Origin: Straminergon stramineum
Lineage: Eukaryota > Streptophyta > Bryopsida > Hypnales > Calliergonaceae
Length of the DNA: 64,000 bases
Assembly (NCBI GenBank): GCA_963920665.1
Contig: OY987267.1
Span: 5,580,001-5,644,000 of the forward strand
Reading direction: 5' to 3'
The notes beneath the pieces are model-generated. The model worked only from the letters and a program-made list of their open reading frames with translations. It did no database searches and was not told the DNA's origin. Within the stretch, counting starts at the first letter, position 1. Each line of letters opens with the position of its first letter. Positions 21,624 to 35,397 of this stretch are shown here, piece by piece. The position numbers and the translations under genes were made by a program.

Positions 21624-21631
21624 TTTATATA
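21624..21631 (-). promoter_or_regulatory. TATA box of the aspartic protease gene
   Basis: TATATAAA on the minus strand, about 140 bases before the ATG at 21484. This would give a leader of roughly 110 nt. It is the only good TATA match in this upstream stretch. Confidence 0.6.
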
Positions 21632-21639
21632 ATCGTTCA

Positions 21640-24000
21640 AGGTACATACTATTCAGTTGCGAATCACTGATTAGCTTCACCGATTCATTGCTCACGTACT
21701 CTTCTTGAATCAGCTCTTTCCGGAAATCCCTTGTACACCCTGAGATTATACTCCTCAGTAGCAGCGATCAGCTACATTCGTTGTACTCGCCACTCTAATT
21801 CGGTGAGAGTTCCTGGATGGCCCTCCAGCAACACTCAAAACCTAGGCATGACGTTCTCCAATCTTGAGAAAGGGCCGGCGTGTGGTCCACTGGAATACAC
21901 AAAGTTAGCCCGCTTCAGATGCTCTGACATTGCTCCCCTTCGATCACTTATTGCCAAAGAAAAGAATGAATACCGGTAATACATTGGCCCTGCATCACAA
22001 ATCAAAATTTCATGGAGTTGGGACTTTGAACTTTGCAGCTATAGTGTCGTCGATCCTGCGCAAGAACCGAAATAATCTCAGAGAGTACTCTAGCGTGCCC
22101 ACCTCTAATGCTGAGGTACTAAGCCCTGTGAAAATCACCACAGAAGCTAAGGCGAAGAAAGAGAAGCAGCTAGTTGAATGTCGTGTTTCCAGCTCCGTCC
22201 TGCATACTCAAAGATCAATAACGGCGCCTTGCAAGCTCTCAAAGTTACCAAGAAGGGCTTGAGACTCTATCTTTTTCTTTCGTTTGAAACCCGGTGTGCT
22301 CCTCCACCCATTTCTTTACAGCAAAAGAGACCGACAAAGTTCACCTGCCCATAAGGAGGTCGTCTCTCTGCCCCCACTGCAGCACGCTACTCCCTGCAGC
22401 TTACGACCGAACAGTCTGCTGGATGACTACTGCCACAAAGTGCTGTGTCTTGCTGCTGCAGAAGCAACATAGCGATAGAAGAGAACGACGAATTCCCTGA
22501 TTGACACACAACCCGCAGCTTTTCTGGTCATGTCTCCCCCCATTACACCCCTGTCATCACTCCCTCTTGCTCCCTGGCCTCCTCTGCATATATGCCCAAG
22601 CCAGCAATGAGATGAGGAAGCTTACTTAGAACAAACAAAGTAAATTAATTAAACCTATTGACCACCGGTCTCTACAAACAGCTACGGTAACCATGCTCAT
22701 TTCGTAACCAAACTCTCGATCTCCAAATACTACTCACACAATCTGACACCCCCCACGTCGTAAGCTGCCAGCTTTTTTCTGTAGACACAAATGGAAGTGG
22801 ACAAGAACAAAAACTACCAGGTTTGGATGATGCATAGCCTGTTTATAAAGACATTAAATCCGGGCTCCAACAAGACCTGCAACAGAAGGTGGAAGACTGG
22901 AAGTGTTCTGCTGGTTCACGCTCTTACTGACTGATCAGCAGCTCATCTGCAACATATAGCTTCCTGTATACAACGTGGAGGACTCTAAAACCGTTAGGAA
23001 CATGATACAGTATCCAAATAGGGTGGGCCGGGGGAACGACTCTGCCGGATTTTCGAAGGGGTTGTTCAACTCAAAGCATTTCGCAGCCAAGTTGTTAAGA
23101 AATACAAATATGATAGAAGTCACATTGAACTCACTTCGGCTCATAGTCTTCGGAATCTTTTGGAATTAGGTATTAATTTCTGAACTTGGAAAGGGGTGGT
23201 TTGCTCCAATCGATATATCATATTAATGGCTGTTACCAGCCTGGACCCAAGATATGTCCACACCTTCTTTCAAGAGCCTTTTGACCATTCACACTTAACG
23301 CCACATGGTGTCAGTATTGACGCTCTGCAGTCTGCACACATGAAAATTAGCAGCTCGAGTTGTGGCTGGGATTCAGATTTCAGATGCGCAAGTTTACCTT
23401 CCCAAGTGGAAGCCAGTCAGTACAGGACAGTAACTTACTTCATTGATCAGTGTACTGTTTTCCAGTTGGGAGCTGCCAAATAGTGTGGGCCACTCACTTG
23501 ATGAGGAAGATCATTGTCAGAGGGGGAGATGGTGGAGAGCCTTGAATGAATGCCAGTGAATGCAACGTCTCCTACTCAAGTGCCTCTTCCAATCAATACC
23601 CGGGCAGATCAATTGCTGTGAGGAGACTCGCTTCTGCAGCTCAGTCTCATTTGGATTTAACTGAAGCTTAAGTTCAGCTTAATGTAAACTTAAGTTAGTC
23701 GCACTTGACTCTCTTCATGTGAACTTAGACAGAGATTTTATGTGTGGGCTTGTACCTCGCATGTTTAGTTCATTTGTAGTGTACTGTCGTTCAGTTACTT
23801 CCCTAACGTATGTGTATGCAGGTAATGCAAGTGAACTTACTGTCTGTATAATGAAGCCCAGCTCCTGGACGGTTGTTTCAGTACTAACTGTACATGTACT
23901 GGGAGGACACTTGTACCGAGCCGGTGTGTTGGTAGAGACTGAGAGATGCAATGCTCATTCACGGGGTGGGGCGCCTACACTAACTTAACTAAGGTGGAAC
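21640..24000. other. moderate-GC upstream region, no gene assigned
   Basis: Base composition is closer to the genes than to the AT-rich intergenic DNA. The longest frame (110 codons, plus, 21930-22262) has no recognised domain. Frames of 78-98 codons at 23196-23483 and 23715-23988 are equally unsupported. It may be promoter, an untranslated transcript or an old gene remnant. Confidence 0.4.
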
Positions 24001-26479
24001 AGTGGAAGTACTGAATTGCTTCCCAATCATAATTCCACACTCGAAGAAACCGCCGTATTTCACGCGTCTTCAGGGATGTCTGCCTTGCTTTTTCTATTTG
24101 TCAGAGGCAGGGTGGGGTTTTTTTCATTTTTCATGAAGTGCCAGGGTGGCGATTTTAAATGTTACTAGTGTGCCATATGCCGTGGCCAGGGTGGATTGAC
24201 CCCCTTGCTCATCCCCAAGTAAAAACCCTGAAAAAAAAAATTTCCACGCATGATAAAATTTGAAAATTTTGAATTCAAATTTGCAATCAGAGGCCCCAAA
24301 TTAGCTAGGTGATGTAGAGAAGATAAATTAACAAAGCACAAAATAGGGGGGCTTTTTTTTTACATGCCCCCCTAGAATGACTTTGGGGGACAAGTGAGGA
24401 GGTCAATCCACTTGGCCTGTGCCATTGCCACAACCAAATAAAAAGTGAAAGTAATTTTCTAATTTTTCAATTCATAAAAAATTCAAAATTTAAGAACTTT
24501 CCCACCAAAGGTCCAAACGTCACTAAGCAGAGCCTATGCACCCATCCTCACTGAATGCTTTCAAATAGGACTAAGAACGCGACCAGGGGACTTGTGATTC
24601 AGGAGATCTCATTGTAACAAAACAAACAAAGTAAGTTAAAGGTATGTGTGGATAGTGGTGCTCCAAATTTCAACATTCATTGACATGTTGAATAGAAATT
24701 AGCACATTAGCACATGTCACATATCCATAATATGTTTTCATCCACAATTTAGCAATTTCATCCAAGATTCTTTTTCAATTTGAAATTTTGTAGCGATTTT
24801 CCACCCTTTTAATACTACTTGTGTTCCAAGGGTGTGGTGCAAGACCCATTACTTTGGTGCAAATGGCCACCCAATCATACCAAAAAATGTTAGTCAAGAG
24901 GGAATGAAATACAAGAAGGGTAGGTGATTGTTGGAAGTGGGTGATAACGACCTGAATTTGTAAATGCTTAAATGGAAGATAGTAAATTAAATCACTTTTA
25001 AAAACATAAATAATTGTTGTAACCCCTTCAAAATACCTCTATAATTATTGGTTTGTGTATTAAGTTATGTGCACCTAAAATTGTCATTAGTTTCAATTGA
25101 ACATAAACACTATTATTAATGTAAATTTTTTTTAGTGAAATTTTTTTGCAACTAAAAGAGGATTCCAATTGATTCAAGCAATCATACATTATTTGAACCC
25201 CATATGCTTAAGTTAAGAATTTTCAAAGTATTGCCTCTAGGTGTACCCAAACTCAACAATACACTTTGATGTTTAGATTGTATATGTTGAGAGAGAGAAA
25301 TAACTCTAATTTTTGTATCAATGTACATGAAGAATCTATTCATTCATCTTTCCTCGTCAAAGCCAATCGGGAAAAGGCAAAGTGACTCATGAGCTACGTA
25401 CGTACCCTTGTTAGAGGGTGGTCTCTATTTTGATTGTGTAAATCTTATGACTATAAATCTTATTTTCATTCTATATACCTTTACATTCTTCAAAGTAGTT
25501 TCATTCTAAAAGAAATTGTGACAACCCCTAATTTTTTTTCAACTTAAACTTCATATGTAATGATATCTAAATGCATTCTAATATACATACAATATAAATA
25601 ATATAACTTTACTTGCACATTGCAATTTTGAAAATCATAGTAATTTGAATATTTTCCATTGAAAATTTGGAAATATGAGAAATATGAGAAAAATCATTTT
25701 TCACATATGAAAAATATGAAAAATTTGTTCTTTGATCATATAAATTTTATATTTAGCCTTATGGTTGTAATTTTACTTAAAGGTCATTGTCAAAGGTGTT
25801 TGGGATGTCAGAAAAAACAATTAATTCTAATAAATTTCACACTCAAGTCCATTGCAACTTGAATCTTGTCAAAATGTAATTAATTTTTCACATCATTTTG
25901 TTACATTTACCAAATTATTTTCACTTTTTGCTACAAAATTATGGTAATACTATCTTTTTGTGAAGCAAATAGAGTTTTTTTTACATCTATAAAAAATATG
26001 AAGTTTCTTCTAATAAAATGTAAGATTAAAAATCAAATATAATTTGAGAGGCTAAATCAAGCTCAAAAGTGTTGTTTGACTATATGCTGTAAAAGTTGCG
26101 ATGAGACTAGGTGGGGGGCGTGAAGCCCCCTTCACTTAGAACACAACAAAATCAGAGCTAAGAAGTAGGCACATTAAAGTGCCACACATTCCGACTTGAG
26201 TTACAAAAGTAAGGATACCAAAGAGAATAAAATTGAGTTAAAGTGTTCCCTATTCTTAATGTTACCTCGAATGAGCTTCAAAATAGCCATTCCTAAATGA
26301 ATTGTTAATATCTTAGTAGTTGAAATGACTCGTTTTGAGCTAAAGTCCCAGGACTAATATTTGGAATTGCACCTCTCTACCCAAAGTTGCCAAATGAGGA
26401 AGGATCTCATCAAGTCCCAAAGTTGAGATTCGTAAACATATTTTTCTTAGGTAGAATCATTAGCTAGAATGATTCTGTC
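24001..26479. other. AT-rich intergenic DNA
   Basis: Apart from the hairpin at 24344-24374 and a short AAATATGAGAA/GAAAAATATG series at 25665-25730, nothing is recognised. No frame longer than 67 codons is present. Confidence 0.5.
24344..24374. repeat. G/C-run hairpin: TAGGGGGGC with GCCCCCCTA
   Basis: Perfect 9-bp inverted repeat around a 13-base T-rich loop in otherwise AT-rich DNA. The strand with the T-run after the stem could resemble a hairpin element. No neighbouring gene uses it. Confidence 0.6.
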
Positions 26480-29400
26480 CAAGTATAGCTTGTTGGAAGC
26501 TATCAATTAGTGGAACATTGGAGTTAAAAGTGAAGGAGTTGTATTTTTGCCACAACTCCTTGGCGAATTTGCATTCCCAAAATAAGTGAGTTGAAGTCTC
26601 CATCTTGTACCTACACAATGGCAGCTGTGATCCACTTGACTAATTCGTTTGGATAGCCATTCACCTTATTACTACTCCTCTAAGAAAAATTTGCTACAAA
26701 AACATGTCTGCTTTCTTGGCCTAGTTTGGTGCCAAAGGAGTTTGTAAATGACAACACTTTGTCTCTCAGTTAATCCTAGATTAACTAACTACTATGTTCC
26801 TATGGATCTCTCTCCTTTGTCTTTGAGTCCCTCTAAATAGCCCCGTTTTACTATGTAACTAAAGAAAGGGGTGTCCCTAAGTTTGTCTATCCTTCCCTAG
26901 GACCACTCTTTAGGATCCCAGCTAAGTTGTTGGATTTTAAAGCCCTAAAAATACTATATAGAGTTAGGGGCATTTGGGGTTGAGTCTAGATTGCATTCCT
27001 AGAAGGATCGGGTGATAGTGTCCCACTTCACGACCCTAACTTGGTGAAGTTTACCTGGAGAAGGTGAAGTCCCCTTCCAATTTGGTGAACAATTCACTTG
27101 TACCTTGCCTTAGGAAATACTCTGTTTCCTCTTCATCTGGGTCCCCTACCTTGCAAAAATAAACTAACAGGCTTTGGTCTACCTAAAGCCATGTTGTTCC
27201 CATGCACTTTGGATCGGCCCTTGGGTCCCATGGGATGTGGGAAAGCACCTTCAATCTGCCCATTTTAATTAGCTTTCTCTGTGATTGAACCTTTGCGAGG
27301 TAGTCTTTTCTGGATTTCTGAGGCCAACAAACAATTGTCCCTTTCTTGGTCCCATATATGCTGAATTGTGGTCAGACCAGCTTGAGCCTAGAGATGAAGT
27401 CCCATATTCGGGCCCATGCCTAAAGGTGTTTTTTCTGCCTCCTAGATTAGTGGGTTCCTAAAGAGAGGTTGTCTCTAAATTTCACTCACAATGTGAGGAT
27501 CCTATTGGATAAAGTTACATATGATGGAAAAGAATGCTTTTAAGCAAGTTGTTACTAGGGGGGAGTGATTGTCCCTTTTAAGACCTTTACTAAAAAGTAG
27601 CCAAGTGGGATTGGAAAGCCACTTAGCATCACCTAGAGGCTTGCCTTGTTCAATTTTGTACCTCATCAGAGTTTTCCATGCTTCCAATCCTAAGGCAAGG
27701 CTTCTTACTACTAACTTGGCTAGTAAGACTTAGGTTTGGAGGAAGGGGTCTATGATACTAAGTCTTCCTTCCTCTATAGAAAGTATACAGGCGTTCTACT
27801 TGACTCTAGCTCCTGTCCGTCCCTTTTTTTCCTATCCAAAGATATTGAGTGATTAGCCCTCGAATGATATTACAGATTCATGGTGAAAGTCCACAGCATG
27901 CTACTATGTACCAACAGGCTGCTAGTAGGACTTGGTTGCAAATGAGAACCCTACTTGCTTGGGATACTATTTTGGCTACCTAAATTCTAAGTTTTTACTT
28001 CAGAATTGTTAATAGGGGCTTTGTGTTGGCATCCTTTGGGAGGTGAAAGCATATCAGGGGGCGAAGGTAGCAGACCCTTGTGCCTTCTAGAACCTAGTGC
28101 AGGCCCATCTCTTCACCCCAATGAAATGTTTTGGGTTGTCTAGAGGCCCAAATTGCGTGCATTTTGTTCCAGTTTACCTTGGAACCAGAGGCAATACAGT
28201 GAAGGTCCAATACTCTATAAGCTTTTTCTAAGTTGTCAAGTGTGCCAAGTATATATAGGGATGTATCATTTGCGAAAGAAGCATCCATTACCTCTTCACC
28301 ATTTGGAAGCCTAAGTCCTTGGATCCCAAACTTGGGATCTGCTAACAGAAAGCCTAAAGCATCTAGCACTACTATGAAAAAAAATGAGGCAAGTGGGTGT
28401 CCTTACCGCACTAAGCGGATAAAGGTAAAGGTCTCTCCCACTTTGCCATTGATCAACACTAATGAGGAAGCATTTGCATAGAGGGCCATGACTCCTTTGA
28501 TGAAATATGGGTGAAATCCTCTCTTCTCCAGGACACTGCACATAAAATTCTAGGAAATCCTGTCATATCTTTTTCAAAGTCCAAAAGCATTAGGACTAAG
28601 TCATGATTGAACTCTTCAATATAGTGGAGGGTTTCTTGAGCTAGGAAGATATTATCAATGATGCATCTTCCTTTTACGAAACCAGTCTATTGGGGGTGGA
28701 TTATCTTTGGGAGGATACCTTGAAGTCGATGGGCCAAAACTTTGGCTACTAATTTGTAAAATGAGGATAAGAGGGTGATTGGACAAAAGTTTTTGAGTAG
28801 AGTTGCATCCCCCCCTTTGTGTAGGAGCGTAATTATGTCTAGGTTATGCTCCTTGGAAAGGTTACTTGTGTTCACAACCTCCCTGACTACTAACATCTCT
28901 CCCTCCACCTCATCAAAGCAACATTTAAAGAAGTCTACAGGGATGCCATCAACCCCTGTTGCATTGCCAGATGAGAGGTCTTATATGGCTTCCTGCACTT
29001 CTTTAAGTGATACTTGCTGCTGGAGTTTTTGGTTGTGCTTTTTAGTGACATCCCTGGAAACACTACCTAGTACCTATCTTCTGGCTCTCTTCACCTTGGG
29101 AGTTTTAGGAGATTCTAGGTAGAGTTTTTTGTAGAAGTCTGATATTGTCTTAGCTTTATCTGGCTTCTCCGTAAGTAATGTGCCTACTACCATCAATTGG
29201 AATATTGAAGTGCGTTTTTGAGTGTCTTTGAAGACATTGAAGAATTCTTTGTTACACCAATCTTCGTTTTTCATCCATTTGGCTAAAACTACATGAAATT
29301 GTGACTCTAAGGCTTTGATAGTGATCTCCTGCAGCTTGGATTTAGCTCCATTGAGGTGATGGGCAATTGTGATATTAAGAGGTTTAAGTTGGATAGTTAA

Positions 29401-30960
29401 CTTTGCTACCTTAATCTCCGTGAGAGCTCTGTTTTCTTTGTAGTACCTTTGGATGCGTTCCTCCTTCTAGATTTTGCCTACCTTTGTTCTAGCTTATTCA
29501 TGGGCTAAGGTTACCCATTCCATCCAGAACTCTTCAAGCTCAGGTTCAACTACTTGGTGCCAAACTTAAGTTAGTCTATCACGGGATTTTTGCTTCTAGA
29601 GTGTTTCAATATAAAAGCTACTTGTTCTAGGGGGGCTTCTTGCTAGGAAAAAGTGTAAAGTGGACCACCGCTTGATTAGACAGTTTGGTATGAAGGTGGG
29701 TGGTATGTGTTCCCCCTTGGCTACAGAGTCCACTTGAGATGTAAATCCTATCTATCATGGCTCCCCTATGCACCTTGCCTGACCTGTTGTTGTCCCATGT
29801 GTATTTTTTGTCACTGGTTTTTCTAATAAAATCTCATGACCAAGTGTCTTTTAGCCCATAGTAATGTAGCAACCACACCCAAGTAGATTTCTCTCTTTGG
29901 TTTGGGCAAGTGTAGTTTTGGGAGCTAACGAATCTATCTGTCTCTACTTCAACCATGTTGAGTCTCCTACTAAAATGTAAGCATCCCCTGCTATATTCTC
30001 ATCTACCAATTTGCACCATAACTCCACTCATTCTATTGATGCAATGGAAGCATACATGTTGATAATGGTGAATACTATTGTTGAATTTGATTTAAAGGAG
30101 AGAAATTGAGCTCTCCCTTCCATCACGATGTCTGAGTAAGTCACTCTCCCTACCAATTGTTTGGAGATGAGTATTGTTGTGCTTGCCCTCCGACATGATG
30201 TGGCTCCTAGATTTTGGATTTTTGGATTCCAAGCCTTGAATCCTTTTGCAAATGGCATGCTATGGAATCTTTGTTTGCACCTAGCATCTGACATCCAATG
30301 TTCTTCGTTTAGAACAACTCCTGGTGGCTCTTGCATTCACTCTAAAGCCCTTCTAATGTGAACCTGTTTTTGAGATCCTTTGGTGCCAACCCTTGCATTC
30401 CTTATGTTGTGGGTTGCCAATGATAGCGTCAAATCCATCAAACCTAAGGGGATGCTAGGACATTACCTTGTGTACCTAATGTAGAATCTCATGCTACATC
30501 CAAACATGATTTGGCAAGCTTTTGCAGTTGTCCTCATTTTCTTAGCTCTGGGTTTGGGAGACATTTGTTGCCTTGGTTGCCAATCTTCTGTTAAATCTTT
30601 GAAAGTTTGTACTCTAGCCTAGTTGTAAAGGAGTGCTTTTGCTTTGGATCTCCCACTCCATGGTGCTAGATCTGTGAGAGCTGATGGCTCCACCCATTCT
30701 AGTGTCACTCCTTTCATAATTTTGGTTTTTCTAGTCACTTTAATAATGGCCAAGACTGTGAGTTCTTGGGCATCTCTTTGTCTGTCCCACCGTGATTTCC
30801 AAGTGATAGACTCCCATCTTTGCAACTTTGGAGGTTTCTTTACTTATGACTTGATATATTCTTTGATCTCAGAGAAGATAATGTCCTTGATGGACTCCAT
30901 TGCACAATCCCTCTCTCCAAATTCTAGTCCAAGTGGACTTGGGATACATGCCTAAGGTTT
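26480..30960 (-). pseudogene. decayed LINE (non-LTR retrotransposon): endonuclease, reverse transcriptase, zf-RVT
   Basis: The minus strand carries LINE domains in order, in several frames broken by stops. Endonuclease-like remnants are near 30440-29900 (GRAQFLSFKSNSTIVFTII, then INMYA; AYILVGDSTW where GDFN is usual). RT begins around 28908 with LLHKGGD and LKNFCPITLLSSFYKLVAKV, and continues at 28369-28094 with LPNGEEVMDASFANDTSLYI. FANDT replaces the catalytic FADDT. A zinc-binding RT tail lies at about 26640-26530 (PLCRYKM, HLFWECKFAKELWQKY). Both 5' and 3' ends are vague and no poly-A tail (T-run on the plus strand) or target duplication was identified. It cannot encode active enzymes. 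Confidence 0.85.
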
Positions 30961-33900
30961 GTTGGATGTGTCTAGTAAGGCCATATGCTAATGGAACTTG
31001 TTTTGAGGAATTAACCCTCAAAGCTTCCTAACTTCTTAAGAACCAAATGATTGTTTTGAATGAGTGGATCCACTTTTATTTTATTTTTTGTGTACCAATG
31101 TGCTTGAATTTTTAATTAAAACCATGTGAAACTAAAGATTAATCTAGCATGCATAGGATAAATTGTGAAAAATATTGATGGTTTAATTTGTAGATTATAA
31201 CAACTTTGCACAACCATGTATTTTTGAAATATGAAGTTTTTATAGGAAGAAGATTTATGAAGAAATGGAAAATCAATTTTTCTGCAATAAAAAATTGGAT
31301 TAGAATCTAAAGCAAAAGCATTCATCTTAGATTTTATAAATAAATAATTTTTTTTAGAATACCATACATCTTCAAATATGAGTGTGTAAAATAGCCAAGA
31401 TTGAACCTATTGGACTTTACAAAATACTCAAATGTATAAGCAAGTTATTTCTTAAAATCCTTAAGTAGATGGTATTGATATAACTTTTGGAGCACCCTCA
31501 TAAATTTTAAGATCATCCTAGTTCCTTTGTAATTTGGATCTTTGAGATTAAATGCATTGATTTCAACATTTTGAAGAAGGAAATAATGAGTCATACCTTC
31601 ATCCAATCAAAGAGTTCAGTCAATTTTTTAACAACATCAAGTTCTTGAAAGGTAATTGCAAGAAACACTTGTTGATTTTGATACATTTTTGCAATACTCA
31701 TGCCAAGTTCTAAAGAGTACTTTAAAGTTAGATTTTTTAAAATTTAAAGAATATAGTCAATGTATACATCCTTAAGAAGATTGTACCCTAGGAAGATAAA
31801 TCATTAAAAAAAATTCTATGTAAAAGAACTAAATTGAAAGTGCTAAACTTCACAAAAATAGTTACTTTGGTATTTTAATTTGTAGAAAATAGGATTTTTA
31901 AAAATAAAGTAATAATTGACTATCTGTAACAAGTCTATGAAGATGGTAATTCACTAAAAGATCCACCCAAATAATAGTTTCCATGTTTCAAAATGCAAGC
32001 AAAATGACGAGTACTTTGTGAACTTCATTATAACAAGCAATTAATTAGTTTTAGAATTCCTTTAGACAATAGTTGCAAGTCTAATAGAAGACCATCCCCT
32101 CTAAAATTTGAGCTCCAAATTGTTTTTTGGGGTACTAAATAGTACTACCCCACCCCCCACAATTTGGCAAGATTGGGCAGTATTTCTAGATAGTAAAATA
32201 TTTTTCAAAATTGTGAAAAAATTAGCCAAGGAGTATAATAATCATGAGTACCTTGTTTTTGAATCTGGAGTAATCTGAAGTGAGAATGCTAAATTATGGC
32301 CAAAAAACAAATCAACACACATGGTGTGATAGAAAATTATGATACAAGTGTTTCTTGCAATCATCCTTTCACCTATTTCACTCATATCACAAGAAATTCA
32401 AGTTCGAAAATCTTGTCCACACCTTCCTTGCACAAGACTTCTTTTTGTATTTACTTTTGCAAGATTATACATCTGAAAATTTAAAAATTAAAGAGCACTT
32501 CAAGTATGAGAACCTTTGGACATCTTACAAAACTCTAAATAATTTAGCTAAAAACAATAATGAATCTCTTTCAACTTCTCCAATTTAAGTTTGCAATTGA
32601 AATTTTTGAAATGGATACATTTTGTTCTCATAGGCCTTGAGGGCTTCACCTACCTTAATAAATATTAATTGAATTGAGTACAATTTTCTAGACATTAATC
32701 CTCCTCCTAAGAGATGGATGAGTATTTTAGAGGGTTAAGGCACTTTCAAACTCTTAACAAGATGGAAGTAGACTTGTTTTGTAGCCATGAAGTAATTTAT
32801 ACCTTATCACATAAGATGATCAAGATTTCTCGATTGGATTTTGCAGCATTTAAGGAAGCACTTCAAGGCATTATAGTTTAGAAAATATTTAGGATGGTTA
32901 AATGTTACTTATTTCTAAATAATAGGTAAAATAGTGATTTAATTATGGATTTCTTTGGGGATTCCCCTTTGACCCTTCATATGAAATTTTTGTTTCAAGG
33001 GCATATGACTATAAAAAATTCATGTAAATTACAAGTTAGGTAAAAAAATATCATTTCAATTAAACATGTCTCCATTCAAATTTATTGATGTATAAAGATT
33101 TTGCGTGATGATAGGAATCTTCTCCAATGTATTTGCACATTGTTAGAAAGTGGTAATAGGTACTTCTACGTTAGCTAACTAAAGATCACTCATCATAACT
33201 TAAAACTTGACTGAAGGAAAATGTGTAATTGATTTAATCCTTTGAGCAATTATTGATAGTGTGTAAATTTTGAATAATGAATTGACTACCAAGAGATAAA
33301 ATTCTCACCCAATATCAATTTATTAAGATAAATTTGTTCTATAATTATGTGAATAGAATTATAATATACATACATACATGGAATCAATCACGTGATTATG
33401 ATTCATGATATTCGATGATGTGCAATGCAATAGTCTTTATGTCTTACAACTCTACTTATGACATATACATTTGTCTTTAATTACTAGTAGAAAAATGGGT
33501 ATCAATAACTTCATCTATGACTATTTTTGAGTGATTTAGGACACAAATGATTGGTAATAGTTTGAGAGAAATGTCGTCACGTGGGACAAATCATTCAAGA
33601 AGCCAAACCAATTATTGTGGCCAATTTGCTATTGAGGTCATCCTTCCATTGCCTTAGAACTTAATCTTGGGATTTTGCAAGTATGGCAATTGATTTAGTG
33701 AGTTTTACCAATTGGATAGTGTAGTCAACTTTGGTGCCACCAATGCTTTTTGACATGGCCATGACTTGTCTTTAATTGTTGGGTCAATGAATATAGCTAG
33801 AGAGTTGGTGGGATCCACATCCCATGCTCTCATTGGAAGGATCTACTTGCCACACAATTAAGGCATCTATAGAAACTTTGGAATTTTTTTCCTATCACTT

Positions 33901-35118
33901 CATAATGATTGGTATATTGTATATATATATATTTTATGATTAAAAAAATTAATTAGGATACATATTGTTATAATATTAGTCACTTTTGTATTCCTTTTTA
34001 AAATGCTTCATGTCTTGATTTGCTTTGAAGTCATAGAAAGGTTGTTTGGAAGTCAATCATTGTCACTGGTTACTAAATCTTGTTTGTTGTAGTCATTGAT
34101 GCAGTTATATTAAAAGTACTCAATAACTAAAAATGTCATTCCCTAGTTATTTTATCGATTAGTGTGCAATAAAATACATGAATAATTAATTGTTGCAAGA
34201 TTGAAGCAAGTGTACATTTCATAATATTACATCCATCAACAAAAAAATTCAATTCTAGCTTCATTATTTGTGAAAACAAGGTGACATATATATTGCTAAT
34301 GCTTTCAGCATCAAGATATGAAATGAAATTGAAATGCAAAATGAATACAAATAAGACTCATGAAAGTGATAAAAATGGAAGGGAGTGGTTCAGACAAGTG
34401 ACATCACCCCACATGATACAAATTGGCATCAATATATGCTAATTGGAGATGAAGATCTACTTGCAAAGATGTATAATGGAGCGAACCTAAATTCTTACCC
34501 TACAACTTCACATTGCAAGTACAATTGTGCTCCTCTGTGCCATATAACCTTGTTTTGCCCATAGAAAATTGGTGCCTAAGCACCATTTGGAAATTGAGGG
34601 TCTTTCTAGTGAAAAGATATATCAAAAAACAACATTGGAAACAAGCTTGTTGTAGAAAACAACAACAAACTCTAAAGTACATCTACGTCTATAGCAATTA
34701 CAATATGGAAGAAGAAATAATGGAAAAGGTATATGAAGAAAAAAACAATTAAAAGTAAGAAATGCAAAGTACTAATTAGAAGAAGTAGCAATTACAATGA
34801 AGAGGTAGTTCGAGGTAACCCTAACTTAGAAATCTTGAAGAAAAAACAAAATGCAAAAATAGAATGGAGAGAACAATAATTTAAAAGAATATGAATGGAG
34901 TTCAACACTTGGAAAGAAGAATGGCGTAGAATGCCAACTTATTTTGAATAAGACAAATAAAATCCTCATCATCTATCTTTAACAATTGTTGATGAAACCA
35001 ACAATTGCCATGTCATAATGTCTTCTATTACTATTTTATGATTAATGAATGACTATTCAATAATTCATTTACGACTACTTGACTGTTGTTTTATAACTAC
35101 TTAATATTATTAACTATT
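30961..35118. other. long AT-rich intergenic stretch
   Basis: No convincing gene. ACTAGTAGAAAAATGGG at 33484 resembles a CACTA left end, but no right end was found. 32090-32390 is a degenerate relative of 13440-13680. Frames of 60-79 codons look random. Confidence 0.5.
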
Positions 35119-35397
35119 CTATGACTGTAATTATTGTGAGACTATTTTACCAAACTACAAAATAATGCACTATGACAATGCTACAATCTATGATTGTAAT
35201 TATTGTGAGACTATTTTACAAGACTACAAAATAATGCACTATGACAATGCTACAATCTATGACTATAATTATTGTGAGACTATTTTACAAGACTACAAAA
35301 TAATGCATTGTGACAATGCTACAATCTATGACTATAATTATTGTGAGACTATTTTACAAGACTACAAAATAATGCACTATGACAATGCTACAATCTC
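35119..35397. repeat. tandem array of a 69-bp repeat, ~4 copies
   Basis: Unit boundaries fall at 35162, 35231, 35300 and 35369, with a partial unit before (35119-35161) and after. Units are almost identical (1-3 changes). The unit contains ATAATGCACTATGACAATGC and GTGAGACTATTTTACAAGAC. Because 69 is a multiple of three, an 83-codon frame with 23-residue repeats crosses it. The frame has no start context or homology and is treated as incidental. Confidence 0.93.

Noticed and set aside
21930..22262. 110-codon plus-strand frame upstream of the protease gene
   Set aside because: Codon composition and sequence show no domain, and no splice partners or conserved motif were found; chance is likely in moderate-GC DNA.
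33484..33500. ACTAGTAGAAAAATGGG as a CACTA left end
   Set aside because: No matching right end or 3-bp duplication was found downstream.
35119..35397. CRISPR-like regular repeats
   Set aside because: The units are contiguous with no unique spacers, and the window is a plant nuclear sequence.
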